This document shows positions 18,501-25,606 of a DNA stretch of 26,980 bases, piece after piece. A program made the translations under genes and the position numbers. Below the pieces are notes generated by a model, which was not told the DNA's origin, searched no databases, and saw nothing but the letters and a program-made list of their open reading frames with translations. The stretch is from Botryllus schlosseri (taxonomy: Eukaryota > Chordata > Ascidiacea > Stolidobranchia > Styelidae): assembly GCA_000444245.1 (NCBI GenBank), contig ATSW01006662.1:1-26980 (forward strand). The letters are read 5' to 3'. The first letter of the stretch is position 1. Each line of letters starts with the position of its first letter.

Positions 18501-20004
18501 AAGCGTGACTTACTCCAGAAGACCACCACTGGTGCCCACCACGACACTCACGTTCTCTTGTCAAGACGGCTACAGACTTAAAGGACGGAAAGATGATGTT
18601 TGTCTTGGGAACGGGGAATGGAAGTATGGACAAACAGTAACATGCGAATTGAGTAAGTAACCAGAAAGCAATCAGCACAAACATCCTCTAGTCGTCAAAA
18701 GGAACTTTATCACCACGCGTAGTGACAATTGAAATGGCTTGATTTTTGAGGCCTTGTCTACACAAAGAATGCAAAACTTGATATATGTAATCTAATACAT
18801 TGGACAGCACGATTTTGTTCCTCTGTCCTTTAGCAGTTCAGACGACAGCACTGCAATACTAGTGTATCTGACTATGAACGACACAATTATCCCTTTCTTC
18901 TGCAGTTCTTTGCCCTAAACGCCGCGCACCGAAAGACGGCTCTATCACCGTTGTGGCGAACCCGCCAGGCTCTCCACAATATTCCCCTGGAGCTAAGTTG
19001 ACCTTCATCTGCGACAAGGGCTTTGACTTGAAGGGATATCCTTTCGACAAGTGTCAAGATGATGGTACATGGAGGGATAACAAAATGGTCGAGTGTGTAC
19101 CGCGAAAGAGTGAGTATCACAGATGTTCGTTAAATACCTATAGTTAGGCAATAAGCAGTAGCGGTGTGTTTGATGTTGATGCATATTCTCGACTCACGCG
19201 AAATGACTACTGATTCTATATAGATTTTCAATTGTCGAAAATAGAGAGAGGTGGGCTATTTCGCCAGGTTAATATAACAATTTTACACATATGTGTGATG
19301 CAAATCTATACCAAAACAAATTTCTGCTTTACGAAATCGAAATTGTGCGTAGCTGATGTTATAACAAAGTCACCGCTTTGTCTTTGTCAGGGAAATGCGA
19401 CGACATTTACGGCCCCGATAACGGAGCGATCGTAGGTGGCGGAAAAGACTACTACTACAGTGGAGACAAGGTCGATTTCGTCTGCGACAAAGGATACGTC
19501 CTCGATGTAGTCAACAAAGACGAATGCCAAAGCAATGGCAAATGGAGATACGCTGACGCTCACCCACCTAAATTCCCTGTCTGCCGAAGGCGTAAGTAAT
19601 CATTCCCATTTGTATATACATTGAAAATCCGTTCCCACATGCATCCGCCGAATCTGAACCGTACATAATGTAAACTTCACAGCAGCACATACACCAGCAC
19701 TCTACGTTACCTTTCTACCACCTCTCTCTCTTAGTTTTCTTTGCGATGCGTTTCGTTGTAATCATTGTGCGAAATGTAAATTAGCAACATAGTAATGCGA
19801 GATTAGCAATGTTTTAATTCGGCCTGCGACTTATCGTTTCACACTGCATATGAAAACAAGCAGTTAGTCCCATTGTGAGTATCGATTGGCTTATCAGTTG
19901 TTACATCATATTAACTTATCAATGTCGTCATAGTGCCCCATGAAAGCTGTCTGCGAATCTTGCATCTAACATGCATTACATGTATTTCAGCTCCTGGATA
20001 TTAA
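9482..20004 (+). CDS. Secreted 11-CCP (sushi) domain protein, 13 exons
   Basis: Joined exons: 9482-9551, 9622-9834, 10450-10638, 11821-12000, 13473-13656, 15370-15552, 16815-16997, 17195-17377, 17872-18054, 18467-18652, 18906-19109, 19391-19591, 19991-20004. Seen: a signal peptide, then eleven units of about 60-70 residues, each with four Cys and a Trp before the last Cys, the CCP/sushi pattern. Each unit sits on its own exon with phase-1 borders on both sides, so exons can be duplicated or skipped without frame loss. Known: CCP arrays occur in complement regulators, adhesion proteins and many invertebrate secreted proteins. Inferred: an extracellular binding protein, perhaps complement-control-like; partner unknown. 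There is no transmembrane segment or GPI-type tail. Intended length is about 723 residues. Exon 5 carries one surplus base, so the literal reading stops at 13598-13600 after about 259 residues. Skipping exon 5 would give a 10-CCP protein of about 662 residues. No specific orthologue is recognised. Confidence 0.88.
9622..9834 (+). CDS. Exon 2: CCP domain 1
   Basis: Acceptor TTCTTCACAG, donor GTAAGT; 213 nt, phase 1-1. The first Cys opens the domain at CLWPKRPDG. The others lie in YFDC, AIC and the final KKC, with WYG and NWKKC near the end. It is the longest domain and the most divergent: it lacks the DDVC and NG-x-W pattern shared by the later domains, as is usual for an N-terminal unit with its own role. 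Confidence 0.88.
10450..10638 (+). CDS. Exon 3: CCP domain 2
   Basis: Acceptor GTTTTGCAG, donor A|GTAAGT; 189 nt, phase 1-1. Four Cys: RCDRRGAPDNGS, RFSCRPGF, DTCGKDGEW and the final PSC. NGS is a possible N-glycosylation site. Long open frames run through the acceptor from 10294 and 10344, but they lack an initiation context in the gene and are accidental. Confidence 0.88.
11370..11651 (-). mobile_element. Full-length tRNA-derived SINE (family B) in intron 3
   Basis: Flanked by a perfect 12-bp duplication TTGTTCTCAATT (11358-11369, 11652-11663). On the minus strand it begins with a tRNA-like head, with an A-box-like TAGCGTATATTGG and a B box GGTTCGAGTTC (one mismatch). The body follows and ends in a CAAA-rich tail. 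The 20-bp core at 11462-11481 is the exact reverse complement of 241-260 in SINE family A. Antisense to the host gene. Confidence 0.87.
11821..12000 (+). CDS. Exon 4: CCP domain 3
   Basis: Acceptor TGTGTATAG (weak pyrimidine tract), donor GTGAGT; 180 nt, phase 1-1. Four Cys: KCRPRPSLPNG, YTCDKRY, KCGKDDKW and PTC. It shares a lysine-rich, tyrosine-triplet segment (KKYYYLDDEV) with domain 11 (KDYYYSGDKV). The weak acceptor makes alternative skipping plausible. Confidence 0.86.
12088..12946. mobile_element. hAT-type element in intron 4, 859 bp
   Basis: Ends CAGGGGTGGCTAGCC and, reversed, CAGGGGCGGCCAACC. Perfect 8-bp duplication GGCTAGTG at 12080-12087 and 12947-12954. GCGGGCCA-like words cluster at both ends. 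Internal frames are short and unrecognised, so it is non-autonomous. Confidence 0.9.
13008..13170. repeat. Short dispersed duplication in intron 4
   Basis: A segment of about 24 bp of the form TTATGARGTAGCCAKTGAAAT occurs near 13020 and again near 13144, about 120 bp apart. Origin unclear. Confidence 0.5.
13473..13656 (+). CDS. Exon 5: CCP domain 4, frame-disrupted
   Basis: Acceptor TTATTTCAG, donor GTAAGT. It opens with VTCPDRSAPS and ends with DDVCQKDGSW and KC, so all four Cys can be found, but not in one frame. Length is 184 nt where every sister exon is a multiple of three. One surplus C in AGACCTCG (13580/13581) shifts the frame and reaches TGA at 13598-13600; sister domains read Y-R/K-L at this point. 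It could be a sequencing or assembly error, a null allele, or a decaying exon that is skipped, since skipping keeps frame. Confidence 0.8.
13688..14400. mobile_element. hAT-type element in intron 5, 713 bp, with nested SINE tail
   Basis: Ends CAGGGGCGGACAAC and, reversed, CAGGGACGGGCAAC. Perfect 8-bp duplication GTATACAT at 13680-13687 and 14401-14408. GGGCCG words near both ends. Its middle (about 14108-14290) contains minus-strand SINE-like sequence with AAT tails, so a retroposon is inserted in it. Confidence 0.88.
14108..14290 (-). mobile_element. SINE 3' fragment(s) nested in hAT element
   Basis: On the minus strand a segment around AAGCACCACT followed by (AAT)n resembles the last 60 bp of the SINE at 82-457. 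A second segment follows, ending in GTGAATAAAGAATATAATAAT. It is either two tail pieces in tandem or one SINE with an internal AAT run. Insertion borders are not clear. Confidence 0.55.
14409..14535. repeat. TA/ACTACTACA low-complexity tract
   Basis: TATACATA-type and CATATACTACTACA-type units in irregular tandem, starting right at the target site of the intron 5 hAT element. Confidence 0.8.
14993..15185. mobile_element. Small MITE, CAATGTTC-CTCTAA ends
   Basis: Starts CAATGTTCACTCTAAGCTGCGC and ends in the inverted form TTAGAGGGAACATTG: 15-bp ends with one mismatch over 193 bp. GCTGCGCAC words repeat inside the left arm. No clear target duplication could be matched, so the superfamily is open; it is hAT-like in style. 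Confidence 0.65.
15370..15552 (+). CDS. Exon 6: CCP domain 5
   Basis: Acceptor GTGTTACAG, donor A|GTAAGT; 183 nt, phase 1-1. Four Cys: VTCPSRKAPNKGS, FRCDKGYKL, DICLDGGRW and KC. Its SYSSTPIVP segment matches the SYSSQPIVPG of domain 6, placing domains 4-9 in one closely related subfamily that expanded within the gene. Confidence 0.88.
15953..16359. mobile_element. hAT-type MITE in intron 6, GTTTTAAAC family
   Basis: Ends TAGGATTGCATTTAAAACAA and, reversed, TAGGGCTGCATTTAAAACAA. Flanking 8-bp duplication GTTGTACC/GTCGTACC with one mismatch (15945-15952, 16360-16367). GTTTAAAACATGTTTT-type palindromic words are repeated in both arms. Noncoding, 407 bp. Confidence 0.82.
16815..16997 (+). CDS. 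Exon 7: CCP domain 6
   Basis: Acceptor CTTTCTCCAG, donor GTAAGT; 183 nt, phase 1-1. Four Cys: VTCPKRMAPDAGS, FECNKGYLL, DDVCEKDGSW and KC. It uses the DDVC motif shared with domains 4, 7, 8 and 9. From this exon on the introns are short. Confidence 0.88.
17195..17377 (+). CDS. Exon 8: CCP domain 7
   Basis: Acceptor CTCATTCCAG, donor GTGAGT; 183 nt, phase 1-1. Four Cys: VTCPNREAPDNG, FFCKPGFRL, DDVCLGNGKW and KC. It is nearly the twin of exon 9: about 60 nt in the 3' half are identical, and short intron flanks on both sides also match, indicating tandem exon duplication. Confidence 0.88.
17872..18054 (+). CDS. Exon 9: CCP domain 8
   Basis: Acceptor TTCGTTACAG, donor GTGAGT; 183 nt, phase 1-1. 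Four Cys: VTCPDRKAPEDGG, FFCKPGFRL, DDVCLGNGKW and TC. The first 80 nt differ from exon 8 at about 19 sites, whereas the next long block is identical, so divergence is patchy. Confidence 0.88.
18467..18652 (+). CDS. Exon 10: CCP domain 9
   Basis: Acceptor CATATTTTTAG, donor GTAAGT; 186 nt, phase 1-1. Four Cys: VVCPARPAPSKGS, FSCQDGYRL, DDVCLGNGEW and TC. It supplies the comparison that shows what exon 5 should read, since both have a DGYR-L...K-DDVC stretch. Confidence 0.87.
18906..19109 (+). CDS. Exon 11: CCP domain 10
   Basis: Acceptor TTCTTCTGCAG, donor GTGAGT; 204 nt, phase 1-1. Four Cys: VLCPKRRAPKDGS, FICDKGFDL, DKCQDDGTW and EC. It has an extra proline-rich loop (NPPGSPQYSPG) between the first and second Cys, making it longer than domains 3-9. 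Confidence 0.87.
19391..19591 (+). CDS. Exon 12: CCP domain 11
   Basis: Acceptor CTTTGTCAG, donor C|GTAAGT; 201 nt, phase 1-1. Four Cys: KCDDIYGPDNG, FVCDKGYVL, DECQSNGKW and VC. An insertion (ADAHPPKFP) sits before the last Cys, and a basic C-R-R-R end follows. It groups with domain 3 by its YYY segment rather than with the neighbouring DDVC-type domains. Confidence 0.87.
19991..20004 (+). CDS. Exon 13: four C-terminal residues and stop
   Basis: Acceptor ACATGTATTTCAG. The exon completes a split Pro codon and adds P-G-Y before TAA, so the protein ends ...CRRPPGY. Only 14 nt are coding; the rest is 3' UTR. If intron 12 were retained, the frame would run from the AGG of exon 12 into CGT AAG TAA and stop at once, so the two forms would differ only in their last few residues. 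Confidence 0.75.
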
Positions 20005-20071
20005 ATACACTCACTGACGGACGGAAAGACGGAAGAAATTCATTCATATTCTTGCTTCGAAAATCAATATT

Positions 20072-20077
20072 AATAAA
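20072..20077 (+). promoter_or_regulatory. Poly(A) signal of the CCP gene
   Basis: AATAAA lies 68 bp after the TAA stop at 20002-20004. It is followed by an A-rich stretch and a T/G-containing segment at about 20098-20115, as expected for cleavage 15-30 nt downstream. The 3' UTR would be about 90 nt. Confidence 0.65.
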
Positions 20078-20257
20078 TTTCATCAAGCAAATAGAATCCT
20101 GTCTGATATTGCATGACAAGTGACAACCATCAGTTACTGCCGAGTAATGTATTGGATTTAGCCTGTTGAAGTATAGCCTACGATTAAGCTAGGCTCGAGG
20201 ATAGACAATAGAATTATAGAAAGCTAATATCATTATAAATACCAGTTAGGGATAGGA

Positions 20258-20590
20258 TAGGGCTACCATATTTTAGTGATCTGAAAATAGGACACTTTTT
20301 CAAATTTTTTTCAGACTTGCAATACCGGGAGAAAAACCTGAAAAATGGTAAATTTTTCCCACTTCGTGGTCGGTTAACAAAAAAACAAGATCAACTTTCC
20401 GGCTCAACTCTCAAAATACAGTTTTTCTCCCGAAATAGCCGCCGGAGCGTTACTTCAGTGCTGATTTACTGTATGTCAGTTGGATCTTGCCCTATATTTA
20501 ACCAAAATTCCCAAGAAAGAGGACATTTGGGCGTCCTCCGAGGACACTTTCCAAAAAGTAAAAAAGAGGACGAATCGTATGATAACGCTA
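20258..20590. mobile_element. hAT-type MITE, TAGG-TTACCATA family, copy 2
   Basis: Begins TAGGGCTACCATA and ends TATGATAACGCTA. Flanking 8-bp duplication GGATAGGA/CGATAGGA with one mismatch (20250-20257, 20591-20598). It shares most of its sequence with 5249-5690, including the AAATTTTTCCCACTT and GGCGTCCTCCGAGGACACTT blocks, but is about 110 bp shorter. It sits about 180 bp after the CCP gene's poly(A) signal. Confidence 0.82.
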
Positions 20591-20598
20591 CGATAGGA

Positions 20599-22289
20599 GC
20601 AAAATCCAATGATGTAAAATCCAAATGAATATACCATAACAATAATAACGACCGCCGGCTCGGAGATTTCAGTCCAAAAGCGAGCACCGCAAATAGGGTC
20701 ATCTCGTCACAGCAACTAAGGTCTAATAGGGTCAAACAATTTTTGTTAATGCTACTCAATGGAAACAGAATCATTTCATATATTATACCTTTACTCAATA
20801 AAGAGTATACAAGTTGCGGCTTGCTACGAGAGGTCGGTTAGTGTTATACTCAATCGACGGTGACAAATCTCGCAACATGCGAAGCTGTCAGGAATAGACA
20901 CAAGGTGAACCCTTATACCATGTCTTTCCGTGATAGGCCGGTGCTATTTAGTACTATCATTACTACGTTTTCACTCTAAGACATTTCAAATCTACCAAAT
21001 ACCTGCTGGCAGCTTGGAAAACATTTAAAAGAAGACTTTTGCAGCATAGAAGAAGTATGAAATGTGAAACAGAACCACTCCAGCACTCGTATCAGTGTTT
21101 AAAGCGGAGGAGATCAGTAACCATGCATGTACTTTTACGTTTTTCGGAGTACTCACGTGGTTTTTATTTACTAGGAACACTCACTAAAGTAAATCCCTTG
21201 AGTTCAGATCTAGAATTTGACCAACTGATAGGACATCAGTATTCAACAGTTCTGCCTTGACCCAATGCTGTATGCCCGGTTTCAGTTCTACCCAATATAC
21301 CAGCTTAGTTTTATGATAGATTTGGCTTCCAAACGAATCCGAATATGGATTATTGTCACATTTATGAAACGGGTCGGGTCGTCTAGTGACTATATAGACC
21401 AGTGCTTCCAAAACTTTTTCGAGCTACCGCCCCCTGGACAACGAATAAAGTGCCAGCGCCCCCGACACCCCTTCGCCACGCCTAAATCATAAAACGAAAG
21501 TAGTTCTGCGTCTATTGCTGCTAATAATGATACCGATGAAGCTGGTGTATTCTTATTATCTTCATACTTATCATATTGGATTTGACTTTTGATAAGAACA
21601 ATCTCATTCTCAAATTTCCAGTCTCTACGTTCCGTACCGTCAAGTCGGTTTCAGCTGAGAGTCAGAAACCTTGTCACGACACTAAAACACGTTCTATCAA
21701 ATATGAGCGGAAAAGGGCAAAGACGAAAAGTCCACCCAACTCGAATGAGAGTGCTTCTATTTGATTTAATTGTAAATTCAGAACGAATGATTGGAGATAT
21801 ATAACTTTGGGTTGTTCTACGCTACAATGTAATCAGCTCCTCAGTCATTTCGCGTTCGGGAACTTCACGGAATGGATTGATTATCCAGCGAGGAATTACT
21901 AATTGGAATATATCCTGGAATCATTTCACCATATCCTCGTGCAATTTTCAATGATGATTGATTTATGTTTTACTATCAAAATCGGGTATTCGAGCTGGAT
22001 CGGTAGATCAGCAAGCTTAAGAATTGGAACAGTTCATGCGTCATAAAATTTCGATGAAATATCACGGCCTTATCACTGAATCCGGACAGTGCCATTTTCA
22101 CCTTTATCAGGTTTCATCATTACTACGAGCGGATATATTCTACTCATAAGTCTTGGAAAATAAGCCAGTCAAGTAGAAGCGATATCGTTTATCGTAACCA
22201 GAACACCGTGTCGAAGGCCACGGTCGCAGCACCACTGCGGAAAATCTACGGTCGTTTGAAACAGAGAATAAAATCACGCAAGGCAGTTT
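20599..22289. other. Unassigned spacer, 1.7 kb
   Basis: No supported gene. Open frames at 21039-21260, 21265-21492 and 21576-21804 lack motifs. A CAGTGCTTCCAAAACTTTTT stretch at 21400 looks like one end of a hAT element, but no matching far end was found. Confidence 0.45.
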
Positions 22290-22395
22290 CTCGTGGGGAT
22301 GGTGTGAACGCGAGGTTCACGTTCGCGTTCTGTGAGTGAACCTCGGAAGTTTAGAGGTTCACGTTCACAAACGAACCTTGATAGGTTCTGCACTG
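22290..22395. repeat. GAGGTTCACGTTC word cluster, probable hAT end
   Basis: At least four GAGGTTCAC or GTTCACGTTC words in about 100 bp. The right edge reads GGTTCTGCACTG, which reversed is CAGTGCAGAACC, a hAT-like terminus. The opposite end is not identified. Confidence 0.45.
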
Positions 22396-22884
22396 TCAAC
22401 CTTTTTCATATTACAATTTTCACGTCATTATAACATCGTTGGCTGGAATTTCCTGCATTTCAACTGCGAGTCACTCTATGCATGGCGCTGGCAGCATAAA
22501 AAATCAACACTAAACTAGCATGCACCTTGACAATCTCAAAAATGTTAATCGCTTTGTTACAATATCCAGCTTTCCGTTTGTGAATATTTAGTCTCTCTGC
22601 TGTGAACCTGAACCCCAATCACACATATCAAGATCGGCGATTGATGCTTATTCAACCTGTAAATGAAATTGATATCGTTGTCTTATGTAGAAAATCTAGT
22701 AAGAGTACGGGGTCCACCTCGATTTTTTATGCTTACTGTATCATAAAAAACTTATCCGTGCGATGGGAGTGCTGGCTACTGCTGTATAACTTGTTAGTGG
22801 GGTAATATCGGTAGCAAGTATAGACACCCGTTTTACACTCTGCTCAATATAAACGTAGCAAAACTTGGACGCCGAATACATTGT

Positions 22885-23100
22885 CCGGTCTCGCCTACAC
22901 TGTAAACGAAAATGTTGTTTTCGCAATTCACACCCTGGTTTAGGGTGTGTTTTGAGTCATTACACCTCTCAGGTGCTAAACTATTCATTTACACCTAAGC
23001 TAGTGGGTGTGACTAAGCCAAATACACCCCTATACACCCATACCATGAAATACACACCTCAAGCATTGGCATTTGGGGTAAATTGTTAGTGATTACACCT
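22885..23100. repeat. Cluster of ACACC/GGTGT words
   Basis: About ten TTACACC, TACACCC or GGTGTG words on both strands within 200 bp, following CACTGTAAA at 22899-22907. It looks like one or both arms of a small transposon; ends are not resolved. Confidence 0.4.
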
Positions 23101-23778
23101 TTTGTCAGACAAATATGAAGTTTGGGATTCAATCCGCGCTAGGCGCTTCCCCCAATCTTGACTGTTCAAGTTTTAAGTCTGTGTCGGTCAGAAGCCTGGT
23201 TAAACAGGCAGGGGTGCGGCAAGTCTTCATCTTCATTCAGTCGAATCACTGTACTGATCACTGTATGGGCAGTTGAAAACTTCTCTGCTGTGTCTAACTG
23301 TAGGTCGTGTAGGACATATTCTCTTTGGGGTTGAAATATCCACCGAAATGCGTGCTTTTGCCCACTTTATTGTTGTCCAATGTCCATGTCTTTAAGGCTT
23401 CTTGGGTAGACTTAGGCTACATACATTGTTTCATTGTTCAGTTTTTATGGATTTAACCCGGTTTGATCAAGTAAATTCGCCTACGCATATAGCTTCAGTG
23501 ACCAATACGCATTCGTTGTATTAGTTCGTGGGCTACATCGACATGAATGAATAATATATCATATCATATATCAATATCATATAGTAATTCACATTTATCG
23601 TACACTGCGGTACTCGTGCTTGGGCGAAATTTCACCCTGACTACCTGTGACCGATGTATCTCAACTGTGTGGCAGAAATACGACACATTATGAAGTTGCC
23701 CCGATATTGGTTTATAATTTCTTTCATGCCACGTCAAATGCACAATTGTACGAATATGTACAAAATATATCGGGCGTA
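23101..23778. other. Unassigned spacer
   Basis: No gene seen. A stretch near 23130-23160 has a weak tRNA-like look on the minus strand (GGATTGAATCCC), possibly an old SINE head, not strong enough to call. Confidence 0.4.
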
Positions 23779-23942
23779 TTCCGCACGGTTGCCAGTGAAC
23801 TCGGCCCTTTGTGAACTCGGCACTTTTAGCTCGGCACTTGGTGAAATCGGCGCTTGTATTGTGACGCAGCAATGCCGTCTGTCGGTGTTTGTCTGCTCAG
23901 TATTGCTAATTTGATGGATTGAGGGAATGATTGATATATGCG

Positions 23943-24423
23943 ATGGGCATATGCGTTGAGATTGAAGTGGGGCCGCTACCGGTAGCCGATCTTTACAACC
24001 AGGTCAGTCGAATAGTGCTAATTAATTCGATGTGAGTGATCAGATTTCAACTAAATATTGCTTGCAGGAAGATGCCGTTGAGATTGACGTGGGGCCGCTA
24101 CCGGTAGCCGATCCTAACAACCAAGTAAGTTGAATAGTGCTAATTAATTCGATATGAGTGATCAGATTTTAACTAAATTTTGTCTGCAGGAAGATGATCT
24201 CATTGATTCGTCGTTATCCGATGTGTCTGCTGCTCAGGTCAGCTCTGAAATGTCATGCTCGGACGAGTCAACTTATAAAATATTGGACAGTGTATTGCAA
24301 AGAGGATGCGATATGCTGTTTGACGGCCAAAGACATTCTTACACTGGGAAGAAGAAAAACAAAAATGACTCAATTCTTTGGAGATGCAAGAATCGCGCAA
24401 AATATTTATTTTTTATTTATTAG
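23943..24423 (+). pseudogene. FLYWCH-finger gene fragment of the MULE (3 exons)
   Basis: Exon 1 is 23943-24002 (ATG, 20 codons, donor GTCAGT). Exon 2 is 24068-24124 (19 codons, donor GTAAGT). Exon 3 is 24190-24423, ending at a stop. All borders are phase 0: exons start with E-D and end with Q. Exon 1 and 2 products are near copies (VEI-VGPLPVAD-NQ). Exon 3 has an acidic Ser-rich leader, then GCDMLFDGQRHSYTG and ILWRCKNRAK, fitting the first half of a FLYWCH finger (Gly, Leu, Gly, Tyr, then W-x-C). The last Cys/His of the finger is missing: the frame runs into AT-rich sequence. It would bind DNA near the element's ends if whole. Confidence 0.6.
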
Positions 24424-24526
24424 TTTATTAGTTATTGATAAGTTCAACTGTTAGGTTTATTAGAGATTTTATAAGTTCAATACAACACAATACTGATTTT
24501 GTATTAGCTGATTTGATTACTTATAG

Positions 24527-25379
24527 CAGTGGTTCTCAACCTTTTTGTCTTCGCGGACCCCTTTCGGACCGTCAACGACTCCCGCGGACCCCCACAAAGT
24601 TTTAGTTCAAATTTAGTTCAATTATCGAGCAATCGTCATCTGTCTTGTTCAAATGAAAACTAATAGTGTCAACACAATGACTTTTCTTGAAAATAAGATC
24701 ATACTATTCATGTAGAAATTGGGTTGAATGCTATTATTTCAAAGCTAATTTTGCAACTGTATTTCTTGAAATAAGTGATCGTGTCTTGAGAATCCGCGTC
24801 TTCGATTTGACATGAACGAGTGCCGAAAATCCATTTCCACAAATATAGATGGTTGCGAATGTAATAATAACGCGGAGCGCTTCCAACGACACATTTGGGT
24901 ATGATCGTAACAAATATGGCACCAAAATTGACGAACAACTTTTTTGATGAACATAAAATGTTAAACCTGGTCACTTTTACCTAGCAGCTTATCTTATAAG
25001 TTATAATGGGAAAAATGGTTATGTTTCACAGAAGAAAATGGATTTGTGTAAACATTTCGAAGTCACCGTGATTGACCTTACTCATCCAAATTTTCCTTCA
25101 GACAATCTCCAACAAAAAATCTTCAAACAGCAAAATGTTTGTATCAGTAGGCAATTTAGCAATTTAAATGAGTCTGCACATTAGGATATTTCATCTCAGA
25201 CGACCATTCTGTTGCTGTGAGCTTTAGAGTGTTACTAGTAATGAAGCGAAACTGCCTCGCGATTTTGCGAATTGATAAAAATACAAATTACGTTATCAAA
25301 TATTTTGAGGCTTCGCGGACCCCCTGGAAATGCTTCGCGGACCCCCAGGGGTCCGCGGACCCCCGGTTGAGAACCGCTG
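24527..25379 (-). mobile_element. hAT element (ZBED5-like), nested in the MULE
   Basis: Ends CAGTGGTTCTCAACC and GGTTGAGAACCGCTG, with a perfect 8-bp duplication ACTTATAG at 24519-24526 and 25380-25387. CGCGGACCCC words are repeated in both arms. On the minus strand, about 24925-24734, the peptide SLEALRVIITFATIYICG then NGFSALVHVKSKTR fits the hAT C-terminal dimerisation domain of ZBED5/FAM200-like transposases. The N-terminal and catalytic parts are gone, so it is an internally deleted copy. It must be younger than the MULE it split. Confidence 0.88.
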
Positions 25380-25606
25380 ACTTATAGGAAGGTGTGATTT
25401 TGTCACAGGTAGCTGGTCAGGAGCAGGTTGAAGGGAGACATTAGGGAAACATCCTACTAAGAAAATATAGTTAAAGGGCGATATTTAATTTACAATATCC
25501 GTTTCTTCGAAGGCAAAAAATAAACAGCATCTATGGTCAGCCGAAGTGCCGAGTTCACCAAGTGCCGAGATCGCAAAGTGCCGAGTTCACTGGCAACCTT
25601 CCGCAC

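Larger units (their letters stand above)
23787..25598 (+). mobile_element. Mutator-like element with FLYWCH exons, interrupted by a hAT element
   Basis: Inverted ends GGTTGCCAGTGAACTCGGC / GCCGAGTTCACTGGCAACC, with flanking duplication TTCCGCAC at 23779-23786 and 25599-25606. Both arms carry several GTGAACTCGGCACTT units. Inside are three short exons, the last with a FLYWCH-type zinc finger, a domain often joined to MULE transposases. No transposase catalytic core is present: once the nested hAT (24527-25379) is set aside only about 950 bp remain, so it is an internally deleted copy. The 8-bp duplication alone would also fit hAT; the FLYWCH exon is what favours MULE. Confidence 0.72.

Noticed and set aside
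21400-21480. hAT element starting CAGTGCTTCCAAAAC
   Set aside because: Only one end is seen; no inverted partner or 8-bp duplication was found.
24154-24423. Host FLYWCH-domain gene
   Set aside because: It lies inside paired inverted ends with a target duplication and lacks the rest of the finger; a transposon gene fragment explains it better.
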